NCBI GenBank assembly: GCA_946481225.1
Contig: CAMLNJ010000030.1
Location: forward strand, 1-12,375
DNA: 12,375 nucleotides
Origin: an uncultured Verrucomicrobiota bacterium
GTDB lineage: Bacteria > Verrucomicrobiota > Verrucomicrobiae > Opitutales > Opitutaceae
Direction: 5' to 3'
Position 1 is the first letter of the stretch; every line of letters starts with the position of its first letter. Made by a program: the position numbers and the translations under genes. Below are positions 6,017-12,375 of the stretch, piece by piece. The notes under the pieces are model-generated. The model worked only from the letters and a program-made list of their open reading frames with translations, searched no databases and was not told where the DNA came from.

Positions 6017-6265
6017 TCAGGCGAGACCCTTGGCCTTGAGCAGCGCGGCGAGTTCGGCCTGGTCGGCCTGGCCTTGCACGGTGTTGAGGAGGCCGAGCAC
6101 CTTCAGGCGATCCTCGGGCCCGCAGCTGGAGATCTCGACCATCCAGTCCTCGGACTTGGGGGCGGAGACGATGACTTCGTCGGACCAGGCAATGACCTCC
6201 GCGGCGTCGATGACGCCGGAAGTGATGCCCTTGATGTAATACTCGGCCTGGGTGCGGTAGTTCAT
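6017..6265 (-). CDS. Small protein of unknown function (82 residues)
   Basis: I do not recognise this protein. It begins MNYRTQAEYYIKGITSGVIDAA and ends in an Ala/Leu/Lys-rich helix. It is soluble, acidic, with no signal or membrane segment and one Cys (residue 48). The layout suggests an N-terminal helix (4-14), a short helix entering a strand (VIAWSDEVIVSA, 24-35), another strand (WMVEISSC, 41-48) and two C-terminal helices (52-64, 67-80). The start at 6265 was chosen because the frame upstream becomes Arg/Pro-rich and loses protein-like character, and this Met leaves a 143-base divergent gap to the ABC-F gene. Coding character is supported by the amphipathic pattern and its convergent position with a shared hairpin. 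No Shine-Dalgarno sequence is present. Confidence 0.6.
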   Translation of the reverse strand: MNYRTQAEYYIKGITSGVIDAAEVIAWSDEVIVSAPKSEDWMVEISSCGPEDRLKVLGLLNTVQGQADQAELAALLKAKGLA

Positions 6266-6334
6266 GGAGGCGGCGACTCTTGGCCGCGACGGCCGTCTGC
6301 CAAGGGCGAAAGACGGTGTCTCGTCCAGCGACGA

Positions 6335-6340
6335 TAGAAT
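6335..6340 (+). promoter_or_regulatory. Possible -10 element upstream of the ABC-F gene
   Basis: TAGAAT (five of six to the TATAAT consensus) lies 68 bases before the ABC-F start in the divergent gap. No good -35 box is found at 15-18 bases upstream, so this is weak. A hairpin ggccg-cga-cggcc (6282-6294) lies in the same gap. Confidence 0.2.
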
Positions 6341-6408
6341 CCGTGAACAAACCGACCGCGGGCGAAGCTTGGCTTTGCGGAACGAGGAGCGCGCCCCACA
6401 GTCGGCGC

Positions 6409-7923
6409 ATGGCATCCGCCCAACTCGCCCTTCAAGCCGTCGAATTCGCGCATCCGGGGATGACCGCGCCCTTGTTCACGGATCTCACGGTGCAATTTCC
6501 CTTCGGCTGGACGGGCGTCGTCGGACCCAATGGCGCGGGCAAGACCACGCTGCTCAAGGTCGTCACGGGCGAACTCGCCGCGCAGGGCGGCGCGGTGCAT
6601 CGGCAGGGGCCGGCCCTCTATGTCGCGCAGCGCACGGACGATCCGCCGGAGCAGTTCGAGGATTTCATCTGGGCGCCCGACGCCACCGTGCTCAAGGCGC
6701 GGCTGCGCGTGGGCGAGGACTGGCCGGAGCGCTGGTCCACGTTGAGCCACGGCGAGCGCAAACGCGCGCAGATCGCGGTCGCCCTCTGGCGCGAGCCCGC
6801 GGTGCTCGCCCTCGACGAGCCGAGCAACCACATCGACGCCGACGCGCGCCATCTACTCACGCAGGCGCTGGCCGATTTCGCCGGCATCGGCCTGCTCGTG
6901 AGCCACGACCGCGCCTTGCTGGACGAGCTCTGCGCTCAGTGTCTGCTCCTCGACCCGCCTTCCGCGGTGCTGCGGCCCGGCGGGGTAAGCGAGGCGCTGG
7001 AGCAGCAGGAAAACGAGGAAAGCGCCGCCCGCTCCGCCAACGACGCCCTGCGCCAGACGGAGAATCGTCTTCGCGCCGAGGCGCAGCGCCGCCGGGTGGT
7101 CGCCGACCAGAAGGCGGCGGCTTCGCGCGGCTCGCGGCAGAAGAAGATCCCCGCCAACGACCACGACGGGCGCGCCCAGCGGAGCCTTGCCAAGATGACC
7201 GGCAAGGACGCCTACGCCGGAAAGATGGTCGCCCAAATGCGCCAGCGAGCCGGCAAAGTCGCCAAGGAGCGGAGCGGCATCGCGGTGAAGAAACGCTACG
7301 AGACCGGTATCTGGGTGGACGGCGCCTCTTTCATGCCGCGCGACTTCCTGCTGCGCCTCCCGGCCGGCGAGTTGCCGCTGGGCGGCGGGCGGCGTCTGCA
7401 TTTCCCCGATCTCGAGATCGGCGGCGCGAGCCGCATCGCGCTGACCGGCGCCAACGGGCTCGGCAAGAGCACGCTCGTCCGGCATGTGCTCGCGCATCTG
7501 CGGCTGCCGGAGGAGAAGCTCGTGACCGTGCCGCAGGAAATCTCCGCGGAGGATTCGCGGGCGCTCCTGGAGTCGGTCAAACGCCTTCCCAACGAGGAGC
7601 TCGGGCGCGTGATGATCACGATCAGCCGCCTCGGCTCGCGTCCTGCCCGCCTGCTCGAAAGCGCGCTTCCGAGCCCGGGCGAGGTGCGCAAGTTGCTCCT
7701 CGCGCTCGGCATCGTGCGCGGTCCGCACCTCATCGTGATGGACGAGCCGACCAACCACATGGACCTGCCCGGCATCCTCTGCCTGGAGCAGGCGCTGGCC
7801 GAATGTCCGTGCGCCGTGCTGCTGGTGAGCCACGACGAGGACTTCCTCGAGAAGATCGCGGAGACCGAATGGCACCTGGAACGCGACGACGCCGGCGACA
7901 CGCGATTGGGGACCAGCGGGTAA
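6409..7923 (+). CDS. ABC-F family ATP-binding cassette protein
   Basis: Predicted 504-residue soluble protein with two ABC ATPase domains and no membrane segment, the layout of ABC-F proteins that act on the ribosome. Domain 1: Walker A GPNGAGKT (39-46), signature LSHGERK (112-118), Walker B ALDEPSNH (134-141), switch SHD (165-167). A basic, helical linker rich in Arg, Lys and Gln (about 197-290) follows and is where ABC-F proteins reach the peptidyl-transferase region. Domain 2: Walker A GANGLGKST (347-355), a degenerate signature LPSPGEVRK (420-428), Walker B MDEPTNHMDL (444-453), switch SHDE (474-477). Both catalytic Glu residues are present. Whether it is a housekeeping factor or gives antibiotic protection cannot be decided. 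The start at 6409 (MASAQLALQAVEF) leaves the usual short lead to the first ATPase; upstream codons do not look like protein. The msrC gene follows after 82 bases. Confidence 0.93.
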   Translation: MASAQLALQAVEFAHPGMTAPLFTDLTVQFPFGWTGVVGPNGAGKTTLLKVVTGELAAQGGAVHRQGPALYVAQRTDDPPEQFEDFIWAPDATVLKARLRVGEDWPERWSTLSHGERKRAQIAVALWREPAVLALDEPSNHIDADARHLLTQALADFAGIGLLVSHDRALLDELCAQCLLLDPPSAVLRPGGVSEALEQQENEESAARSANDALRQTENRLRAEAQRRRVVADQKAAASRGSRQKKIPANDHDGRAQRSLAKMTGKDAYAGKMVAQMRQRAGKVAKERSGIAVKKRYETGIWVDGASFMPRDFLLRLPAGELPLGGGRRLHFPDLEIGGASRIALTGANGLGKSTLVRHVLAHLRLPEEKLVTVPQEISAEDSRALLESVKRLPNEELGRVMITISRLGSRPARLLESALPSPGEVRKLLLALGIVRGPHLIVMDEPTNHMDLPGILCLEQALAECPCAVLLVSHDEDFLEKIAETEWHLERDDAGDTRLGTSG

Positions 7924-8005
7924 CTATACGATCACGAAAGATCGCGGCGGCGGCGGACGGGAACGCGCTTGGCCTCCGCCTCCGGATCGCCTCAGTTCGC
8001 CGACC

Positions 8006-8512
8006 ATGAGCGTGCAGCATCACTTCGCCCCGGCCGGAACGGATACCGCCTCGTTTTACGCGGCGCTGAACGCGGAGCTCGACGCGCACCTGGCGGGCGA
8101 GCGCGACTGGCTGATCAATCTGGCCAACGCGTCCGCGCTCCTCGCGTTGCGCCTGCCCGAGCTCAACTGGTCCGGATTCTACCTCTGGCGCGGCGGAGCG
8201 CTCCTGCTCGGGCCCTTCCAAGGCAAGCCGGCCTGCACGCGCATCAAGCTCGGCCGCGGCGTGTGCGGCACGACCGCCGCGCGTCGTGAGACGACCGTGG
8301 TGGCCGACGTGCATTCCTTCCCGGGGCACATCGCCTGCGATCCGGCCTCGGCCAGCGAAGTCGTGGTGCCGCTGCTTGCCGGCGAGCGCCTGCTCGGCGT
8401 GCTCGATCTCGACTCGCCGCGCACGGGTCGGTTCAGCGAGGCGGACGCGCGCGGGCTCGAGGAGTTTGCCCGCCGCCTTGTCGTCGGGACCGACTGGCCC
8501 GAGTTGGGTTGA
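8006..8512 (+). CDS. msrC: Free methionine-(R)-sulfoxide reductase (fRMsr, GAF domain)
   Basis: Predicted 168-residue cytosolic enzyme that reduces free L-methionine-(R)-sulfoxide, part of oxidative-damage repair; it is a single GAF domain. Diagnostic segments are LNWSGFYLW (53-61), LGPFQGKPACTRIKLGRGVCGTTA (68-91), DVHSFPGHIACD (101-112) and SEVVVPLL (117-124), GVLDLDSP (131-138). The three cysteines at 77, 87 and 111 line up, each offset by seven, with Cys84, Cys94 and Cys118 of the E. coli enzyme as I recall it, so the catalytic and resolving cysteines are kept. Length is normal. The ATG at 8006 is where relatives begin; no Shine-Dalgarno sequence is present. It sits between the ABC-F gene and an unknown small gene, all in one direction. 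Confidence 0.95.
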   Translation: MSVQHHFAPAGTDTASFYAALNAELDAHLAGERDWLINLANASALLALRLPELNWSGFYLWRGGALLLGPFQGKPACTRIKLGRGVCGTTAARRETTVVADVHSFPGHIACDPASASEVVVPLLAGERLLGVLDLDSPRTGRFSEADARGLEEFARRLVVGTDWPELG

Positions 8513-8658
8513 TAGAAAGAACCCGGCGGCTGTCCGGGATCGCCGGTTTCGTCCGTTGTCTTTCCGCACACCCTGTTGGAACCGGCTTTTCGCAGCCTCG
8601 TTTGGGATCGGACGGAGAAACACGTTGTGTTGCCGGCGGGCCGGTGGGAAAACCACGA

Positions 8659-9009
8659 ATGAAAACCAAGACCGTCACGTGGCAGGAACGCTTTGGCCTG
8701 AGCACTTGCGCCGCGGATCAGGTCGAGAAGGCGATTCCGGCGTCCGCGCTCGGAATCGCGGTGATCTACGAGAAGGAAACCGAGGGCGACACCATCTTCC
8801 TGGTGGTCGAGTCGCGAGCCGGCAATCTGCGCAGTCTGTGCTTGAAACGGCTGGAAACCGCAAAACTGCCGCCGATCGCAACGCTGACCGTGTCTTTTTG
8901 CGCCGAAGCTTTGAGTGATCAGTCGCCCGAAGCGGTTTACAACGCCTGCCGAAAGCAAGTGCTGCTCGCCGCCGAGATGCGCCGTGAGCTGCGCCCGGCA
9001 ATGCGATAA
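8659..9009 (+). CDS. Small protein of unknown function (116 residues)
   Basis: I do not recognise this protein. It starts MKTKTVTWQERFGLSTCAA; the middle has two likely strands (ALGIAVIYEKE, 30-40; DTIFLVVESRAG, 44-55) and two more around ATLTVSFCA (74-82), then a C-terminal helix from Ala92 to about Arg109. It is soluble, with no signal peptide and four cysteines (17, 61, 81, 97). The start at 8659 was chosen because codons upstream to 8509 lie in the 146-base gap after msrC and are not protein-like, while the amphipathic pattern begins here. A nearby sequence gggaaaa offers only a weak ribosome site. It could be read from the msrC message, although the gap is long enough for its own promoter. 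Confidence 0.65.
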   Translation: MKTKTVTWQERFGLSTCAADQVEKAIPASALGIAVIYEKETEGDTIFLVVESRAGNLRSLCLKRLETAKLPPIATLTVSFCAEALSDQSPEAVYNACRKQVLLAAEMRRELRPAMR

Positions 9010-9012
9010 GGA

Positions 9013-9046
9013 TGGCCGGGGGGCGGGCCGCCATGGCGGCCGGCCA
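9013..9046. repeat. GC-rich nested palindromes after the 116-residue gene
   Basis: TGGCCGG (9013-9019) pairs with CCGGCCA (9040-9046), and inside lies a perfect 16-bp palindrome GGCCGCCATGGCGGCC (9026-9041). The structure begins 3 bases after the stop codon at 9009. It is followed by cgcagggttgc rather than a T-run, so it is a possible but imperfect transcription end or 3'-end stabiliser. It lies between two convergent genes. Confidence 0.4.
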
Positions 9047-9063
9047 CGCAGGGTTGCTTCATT

Positions 9064-9103
9064 AAAACGCAGCAAGCTCGCCGCGCCGACGGCTGGGGCT
9101 TGC
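9064..9103 (-). terminator. Possible terminator of the glycosyltransferase gene
   Basis: Read on the minus strand, GCAAGC (9103-9098) pairs with GCTTGC (9077-9072), extendable by a G-U pair, around a 20-base GC-rich loop, and TTTT (9067-9064) follows four bases later. It lies 9 bases past the stop codon at 9113. The long loop and the gap before the T-run make it weaker than the terminator at 2050. Confidence 0.35.
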
Positions 9104-9112
9104 CGGAAGCCG

Positions 9113-9901
9113 CTAGCGGCGGCCGTCATACCACAGGATGCAGGCCTCGCGGTCCGAGGCGGTTTTTCTCGGGCGAAAAACGGATTTCAGGAGGAAGCGC
9201 AGGATCTCGCCCGTGCCATAGAGTTTCAGTTTTCGCGCCGAGGTGAGGATCGGATGCCGGTGAAGGATGACCGTCCTCAGGCTATCGCGACGTCCCACGG
9301 TCTTTTGGAGCCGAAGCGCGAAATCGATTTCTTCACCGGCGAAAAACTTCAGGTCGAAGCCGCCGACTTCGCGAAACGCCGCCGCGCGCACGAGGATGAA
9401 GGAGCCCGCGACTAGGCGCCTCAGGCGGCTCATCCAGTTCCACACGCCGCAGCAGAGCCGGAAAGGAAAAGCACCTTGGTCCGGCGACATGGTTGCGCCG
9501 GCGAGTAGCACGTCGGGGCGCCGGATCAGCTCGGCCGCGTCGGCGAGGAGCGCGGGCGACGGCTGCGAATCGGCGTCGATGAAGAGGAGCCATTCGCCCG
9601 AGGCCGCGGATGCGCCGGTGTTCCGGGCGCGGCCGATTTGATTGACGGGCTCGAACACGACTTTCGCCCCCTCGGCGCGCGCGATCTCGGCGGTGCGGTC
9701 GGCGGAGTTGTTGTCGCAGACGATCAGCTCCCACCCGAGGCCGGCCTCGCCGAAAGCCCGCGTCGCGGCCGACTTCACGGCGCGTAGCGAGGCGGCGAGG
9801 AGTTTTTCCTCGTTGAAGGCGGGAACGACGATCGAGATGGCGACGGCGGGGGACACGGACGGGGACGGGCGCCTCAAGTCTGAAAGCGAGGATTGGTTCA
9901 T
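9113..9901 (-). CDS. Family 2 glycosyltransferase (GT-A fold)
   Basis: Predicted 262-residue enzyme that transfers a sugar from a nucleotide-sugar donor to an unknown acceptor. It shows the GT2 pattern: SIVVPAFNEE (23-32), ELIVCDNNSADRT (58-70), RARNTGASAASGEWLLFIDADSQP (91-114) with the metal-binding DAD at 109-111, AGSFILVRAAAFREVGGFD (165-183) and GEEIDF (189-194), where the acidic pair probably supplies the catalytic base. The ending after GTGEILRFLL is short with no membrane segment, so it is likely cytosolic or peripheral. Length is that of small single-domain GT2 enzymes. The ATG at 9901 opens with a Ser/Pro-rich stretch of about 20 residues; no Shine-Dalgarno sequence precedes it. The 12-bp palindrome gccgctagcggc (9109-9120) spans its stop codon. 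It is not in a polysaccharide cluster here. Confidence 0.92.
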   Translation of the reverse strand: MNQSSLSDLRRPSPSVSPAVAISIVVPAFNEEKLLAASLRAVKSAATRAFGEAGLGWELIVCDNNSADRTAEIARAEGAKVVFEPVNQIGRARNTGASAASGEWLLFIDADSQPSPALLADAAELIRRPDVLLAGATMSPDQGAFPFRLCCGVWNWMSRLRRLVAGSFILVRAAAFREVGGFDLKFFAGEEIDFALRLQKTVGRRDSLRTVILHRHPILTSARKLKLYGTGEILRFLLKSVFRPRKTASDREACILWYDGRR

Positions 9902-9921
9902 GGCGCGCCGTGCGGGACGTT

Positions 9922-9974
9922 ACGCGTGCAAGGTCGGGTTCGGCGGGGCGCCTGACAAGCAGACTCACGCGTGC
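9922..9974. repeat. Direct 8-bp repeat in the GT2/GNAT divergent region
   Basis: ACGCGTGC occurs at 9922-9929 and 9967-9974 in the same direction, 45 bases apart, roughly four helical turns. It lies between two divergent genes, so paired binding sites for one regulator are possible, but an 8-mer repeat can arise by chance. Further on, ttgaaa at about 10040 resembles a -35 box for the GNAT gene, but no convincing -10 follows. Confidence 0.25.
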
Positions 9975-10095
9975 GCCTTGGCTCGGTTTTTCGGCGTTAC
10001 TTCGTCTCGCGTGGTCCGCAGGGCCGGGGTGGCTTGGGAGTTGAAAAACATCGGTCCGATCACGTTGCTAACGCCTCCTTCGACCGCACACGTTT

Positions 10096-10944
10096 ATGAT
10101 CACCTACCGCGAAATCACACGCCCCGAATTGGACACCGCCGTCGCGTGGGCGGCGGCCGAGGGGTGGAATCCCGGGTTGCATGACGCGGACATTTTTTGG
10201 GCGACCGATCCGTCCGGCTTTGTCGGCGCGGAACGCGACGGCGAGTTGATCGCGACCGGCTCCATCGTCTCCTACGGCGGCGCGTTTGGCTTCATGGGCT
10301 TTTTTATCGTGCGCGCGGATTTGCGCGGCGCGGGCATCGGGCGCGACTTTTGGATCTGGCGACGCAATACCCTGCGCTCCCGTCTGCAATCCGGCGCCGC
10401 CATCGGCATGGACGGGGTGTTCACGATGCAGTCTTTTTATGCGCGTGGCGGGTTCGCCTTTACGCATCGCAACTTGCGCATGGCAGGACGCGGCCGGCCC
10501 GGGCAGGTCGACGGTACGCTGCGCGAACTATCCACTGTGCCATTCGCCGCGGTCGCCGCGTATGACCGGCGGCATTTCGGCTTCGATCGGCCGGCGTTTT
10601 TGGGGGCGTGGATAAAACCGGCCGAAGGACTCGCGCTCGGCGCGTGGAACGGCGAAGCCCTGCAGGGCATGGGCGTGATCCGTCGTTGTCGCGAGGGGTT
10701 TAAGATCGGGCCGCTTTTCGCGGATTCGCCGGAGATCGCCGAGACGTTGTTCCGCGCCCTTTCCGCCTCGGTGGTTTCCCAGCCCCTGTTTCTGGACACG
10801 CCCGAGAACAATCCCTCTGCGCTCGCCTTGGCCGCGCGGCATGGCTTGGCCGAGGTTTTCGGCTGCGCTCGCATGTATCATGGCCCGGCCCCGGCGCTCC
10901 CGTGGGGCGAGATTTACGGCGTCACGACCTTCGAGTTGGGATGA
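10096..10944 (+). CDS. GNAT family N-acetyltransferase with C-terminal Acetyltransf_18-type domain
   Basis: Predicted 282-residue cytosolic protein with two GNAT-type domains. The N-terminal one (about 1-130) opens with [21 protein letters not shown], which is typical of this subgroup, and holds the acetyl-CoA pyrophosphate-binding loop RGAGIG (77-82) after the strand GFMGFFIVR (65-73). It continues with [16 protein letters not shown] (105-120), the usual second half of the fold. The C-terminal part (about 145-280), with [18 protein letters not shown] (155-172) and [19 protein letters not shown] (233-251), resembles the Acetyltransf_18 domain of YitH-like proteins. It would transfer acetyl from acetyl-CoA to an amine; the substrate is unknown. 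The start at 10096 is the family start; no Shine-Dalgarno sequence is present. The gene diverges from GT2 and converges on the VOC gene. Confidence 0.93.
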   Translation: MITYREITRPELDTAVAWAAAEGWNPGLHDADIFWATDPSGFVGAERDGELIATGSIVSYGGAFGFMGFFIVRADLRGAGIGRDFWIWRRNTLRSRLQSGAAIGMDGVFTMQSFYARGGFAFTHRNLRMAGRGRPGQVDGTLRELSTVPFAAVAAYDRRHFGFDRPAFLGAWIKPAEGLALGAWNGEALQGMGVIRRCREGFKIGPLFADSPEIAETLFRALSASVVSQPLFLDTPENNPSALALAARHGLAEVFGCARMYHGPAPALPWGEIYGVTTFELG

Positions 10945-10978
10945 GCCGGGGCGGCGGCGCCGGAACTTGAGCGACAGG

Positions 10979-11004
10979 CGGACGGCGCAAGAGGACGCCG
11001 TCCG
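10979..11004. terminator. Hairpin between convergent GNAT and VOC genes
   Basis: CGGACGGCG (10979-10987) pairs perfectly with CGCCGTCCG (10996-11004) around an 8-base loop, giving nine pairs. It lies 34 bases after the GNAT stop and 27 bases beyond the VOC stop. Neither side has a run of T longer than three, so it is a likely shared transcription end with weak intrinsic features. Confidence 0.5.
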
Positions 11005-11031
11005 TTCGCATGCCTTTGCGGGCGTCGCGCG

Positions 11032-11526
11032 CTATTTATCGCCCTCGGTCGTGGTTCCGGGGCACTGGGCGGCCATGGAATCCCACCGTTTTTGCATCTC
11101 GGCGGGCGGGACGATTTCGGTTTGGTGCTGGAGCATCCATTGGTAGCCGTAGGGGTCGACCACGCTGCCGCTGCGAAACCCGTAGAATTGATCCATGACT
11201 GGCATGCGCGCGGTGGCGCCGGCGGTGAGGGCGCGCGCGAAGGCGGCGTCGGCGTCGTCCACGATAAGGCAAAAGGTGATGGGCGTGCCGCCGAGCGTCT
11301 GCGGAGACACGTTGCCCCACTGCGGATTCTCTTCGGAAAGCATGACGAGCGCGCCTTGGATCAGGAGTTCGGCGTGGCCGACCTTGCCCGACTTCTTGTC
11401 GGTGAGGCGGAAACGTTCGATGGCGCCGAAGGCGGCTTTGTAGAACTTGATCGCCTGGGCGGCATCGCGGACGCCGAGATAGGGGCTGAAGGCGGGATAT
11501 TGGGAGGTGGCGGAGGGGGTGTTCAT
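11032..11526 (-). CDS. VOC family protein, PhnB-like
   Basis: Predicted 164-residue protein of the vicinal oxygen chelate superfamily (glyoxalase/bleomycin-resistance fold), PhnB-like branch. Signs are PYLGVRDAAQAIKFYKAAFGA (15-35), GKVGHAELLIQGALVMLSEENP (47-68), LGGTPITFCLIVDDADAAFARALTAGA (78-104), DQFYGFRSGSVVDPYGYQW (112-130) and the tail PPAEMQKRWDSM (140-151). Most relatives have DPFGH; here Tyr127 replaces the His in DPYGY, so metal binding at that site may be altered. Function cannot be assigned beyond the fold. The start was put at 11526 (MNTPSATSQY); a Met 13 codons upstream keeps the frame but adds an odd stretch. The protease gene lies 89 bases upstream in the same direction. Confidence 0.92.
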   Translation of the reverse strand: MNTPSATSQYPAFSPYLGVRDAAQAIKFYKAAFGAIERFRLTDKKSGKVGHAELLIQGALVMLSEENPQWGNVSPQTLGGTPITFCLIVDDADAAFARALTAGATARMPVMDQFYGFRSGSVVDPYGYQWMLQHQTEIVPPAEMQKRWDSMAAQCPGTTTEGDK

Positions 11527-11615
11527 GAGGGTGACGGGTTTGGGCTCAATCGACTCAACGAACAAACGGATCGGTTTCGGACAAGCCGCGGTGCGTCCGA
11601 TCTGGCGGGTGGGGG

Positions 11616-12375
11616 CTATAGGCTCGGTGCAGATGCTTGTCCCGCCCGGTCCTCCTGAATCTTCGCCGTGACAAAGGCCGGATCGATCATGACCGCGGAG
11701 CTCCGCGGGATGAGGCGGGACCAGTGAAGCAAATCCCGGTGGACCGAACCTTCCACGAGGATCCCGCAGAGCGCGTTGTCGATAGTGAGGAGCGGCCCTC
11801 CGCTCATGCCACCGCGGGCGACCAAGGTCAGGCGATGGGCCATGCTCCGGGCTTCTGATTTCCGGTTCTCGGAGGAAATGACTTTTCCTGCGGAGAAAAA
11901 CGGGCCGTTGCCGACCAGGCCGCTCGTGAGGTCTTTCCAGCTTATGGTTCCGTTTTTTCCGACCGGCGGAGACACCCCCATCCCTCTTTCGTCGGTCGAG
12001 TAAACCAGCTCGTTGCGATTCGGGTGCAGCCGCATCTTTTCGATATGTGGGATGTCGGTCCGACCAAACTTCAGGATGGCGAGATCGAGCACGGGGTCGC
12101 TCCAGACTATCCGGCCGCGGTAATACTTCGTGGCATAGTAATCGTCGAAAACATGAGGCGTTCCAGGCGTAGGCGGAGGCTGTTTTTCGATGTATTCGAG
12201 CGTGAAGAACGGCTGACCGTCGTCCACCACATGGTAGGCGGTGAGATAGTATCCATCCGAGGTGACCGCCACCGCGCGGCCCAATCCGGTAAGATTGCCT
12301 TGTCGAGTTTCGTAGAGGAGCTCCACGCAGGGGCCGATGCTCTTTTTCAGGTGCTTCTGGGTGGATGTATCCGGA
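11616..12375 (-). CDS. Trypsin-like serine protease (S1/HtrA-type domain), N-terminus outside the window
   Basis: The frame is open to the right edge, so at least 252 residues are visible and the true start lies beyond 12375. A GTG at 12326 could be mistaken for the start, but codons before it (KHLKKSIGPC) continue sensibly into VELLYETRQGNLTGLGRAVAV, the first strands of a trypsin fold. The catalytic triad is visible: His48 of the seen part in LTAYHVV, Asp97 in LDLAILKF, and Ser191 in ARGGMSGGPLL. A substrate-pocket strand, CGILVEGS, follows. The protein ends about 60 residues after the catalytic Ser with no PDZ domain, unlike standard HtrA/DegP. A proline-rich insertion (QPPPTPGTPHVFDDYY) sits between His and Asp. 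Signal peptide and location cannot be judged. The sequence appears less GC-rich than its neighbours, with more A/T-ending codons. Confidence 0.87.
   Translation of the reverse strand, partial: PDTSTQKHLKKSIGPCVELLYETRQGNLTGLGRAVAVTSDGYYLTAYHVVDDGQPFFTLEYIEKQPPPTPGTPHVFDDYYATKYYRGRIVWSDPVLDLAILKFGRTDIPHIEKMRLHPNRNELVYSTDERGMGVSPPVGKNGTISWKDLTSGLVGNGPFFSAGKVISSENRKSEARSMAHRLTLVARGGMSGGPLLTIDNALCGILVEGSVHRDLLHWSRLIPRSSAVMIDPAFVTAKIQEDRAGQASAPSL

Noticed and set aside
7929..7944. CGATC/GATCG hairpin after the ABC-F gene
   Set aside because: Only five pairs and no T-run; it begins 5 bases after the stop but is too weak to call a terminator.
6264..8009. 581-codon plus-strand frame overlapping the ABC-F gene
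   Set aside because: The ABC-F frame holds both sets of ATPase motifs; the other frame is Arg/Ala-rich and without motifs.

Overview
The window looks like chromosomal DNA from a GC-rich Verrucomicrobium, most likely close to Opitutaceae. The grounds are the GC-rich sequence, a stand-alone prepilin-type protein of the verrucomicrobial/planctomycete style (G|FTLIE cleavage motif, C-terminal FADGHV), and start codons that almost all lack Shine-Dalgarno sequences. This placement is inferred; there is no rRNA or marker gene here. I see no tRNA, rRNA, CRISPR array, transposase or phage gene. Gene density is normal and no gap between genes exceeds 250 bases.

Layout from left to right. Bases 1-59 hold nothing I can support. 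A prepilin-type protein (minus, 60-695) diverges from a membrane-anchored endonuclease/exonuclease/phosphatase-fold protein (plus, 943-2034), which ends at a strong intrinsic terminator and converges on a YihY/BrkB inner-membrane protein (minus, 2133-3176). Diverging from that is a plus-strand run: an AHSA1/SRPBCC protein (3416-3862), a KTSC-like small protein (4011-4238), a PPK2 polyphosphate kinase (4346-5230) and a DUF2293 protein (5306-5992). These converge on an 82-residue unknown protein (minus, 6017-6265). Next come an ABC-F ATPase (6409-7923), a free methionine-(R)-sulfoxide reductase (8006-8512) and a 116-residue unknown protein (8659-9009), all plus. A family 2 glycosyltransferase (minus, 9113-9901) diverges from a two-domain GNAT acetyltransferase (plus, 10096-10944). 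A PhnB-like VOC protein (minus, 11032-11526) and a trypsin-like protease (minus, 11616 to the right edge, incomplete) finish the window.

The genes do not form one pathway. They read as single housekeeping, stress and small-molecule genes: nucleotide/polyphosphate metabolism (PPK2), oxidized-methionine repair (fRMsr), translation (ABC-F), glycosylation (GT2) and acetylation (GNAT). The co-directional groups 3416-5992 and 6409-9009 could be co-transcribed, but hairpins between several members argue for separate units. I found no convincing new multi-gene system. The points most worth a second look are in non-coding DNA: three copies of one 9-mer that could form two mutually exclusive hairpins before the KTSC-like gene, a terminator-like hairpin ending 5 bases before the PPK2 start, a 16-bp perfect palindrome before the phosphatase-fold gene, nested inverted repeats before the AHSA1 gene, and a C at position -1 in 12 of 14 start codons.
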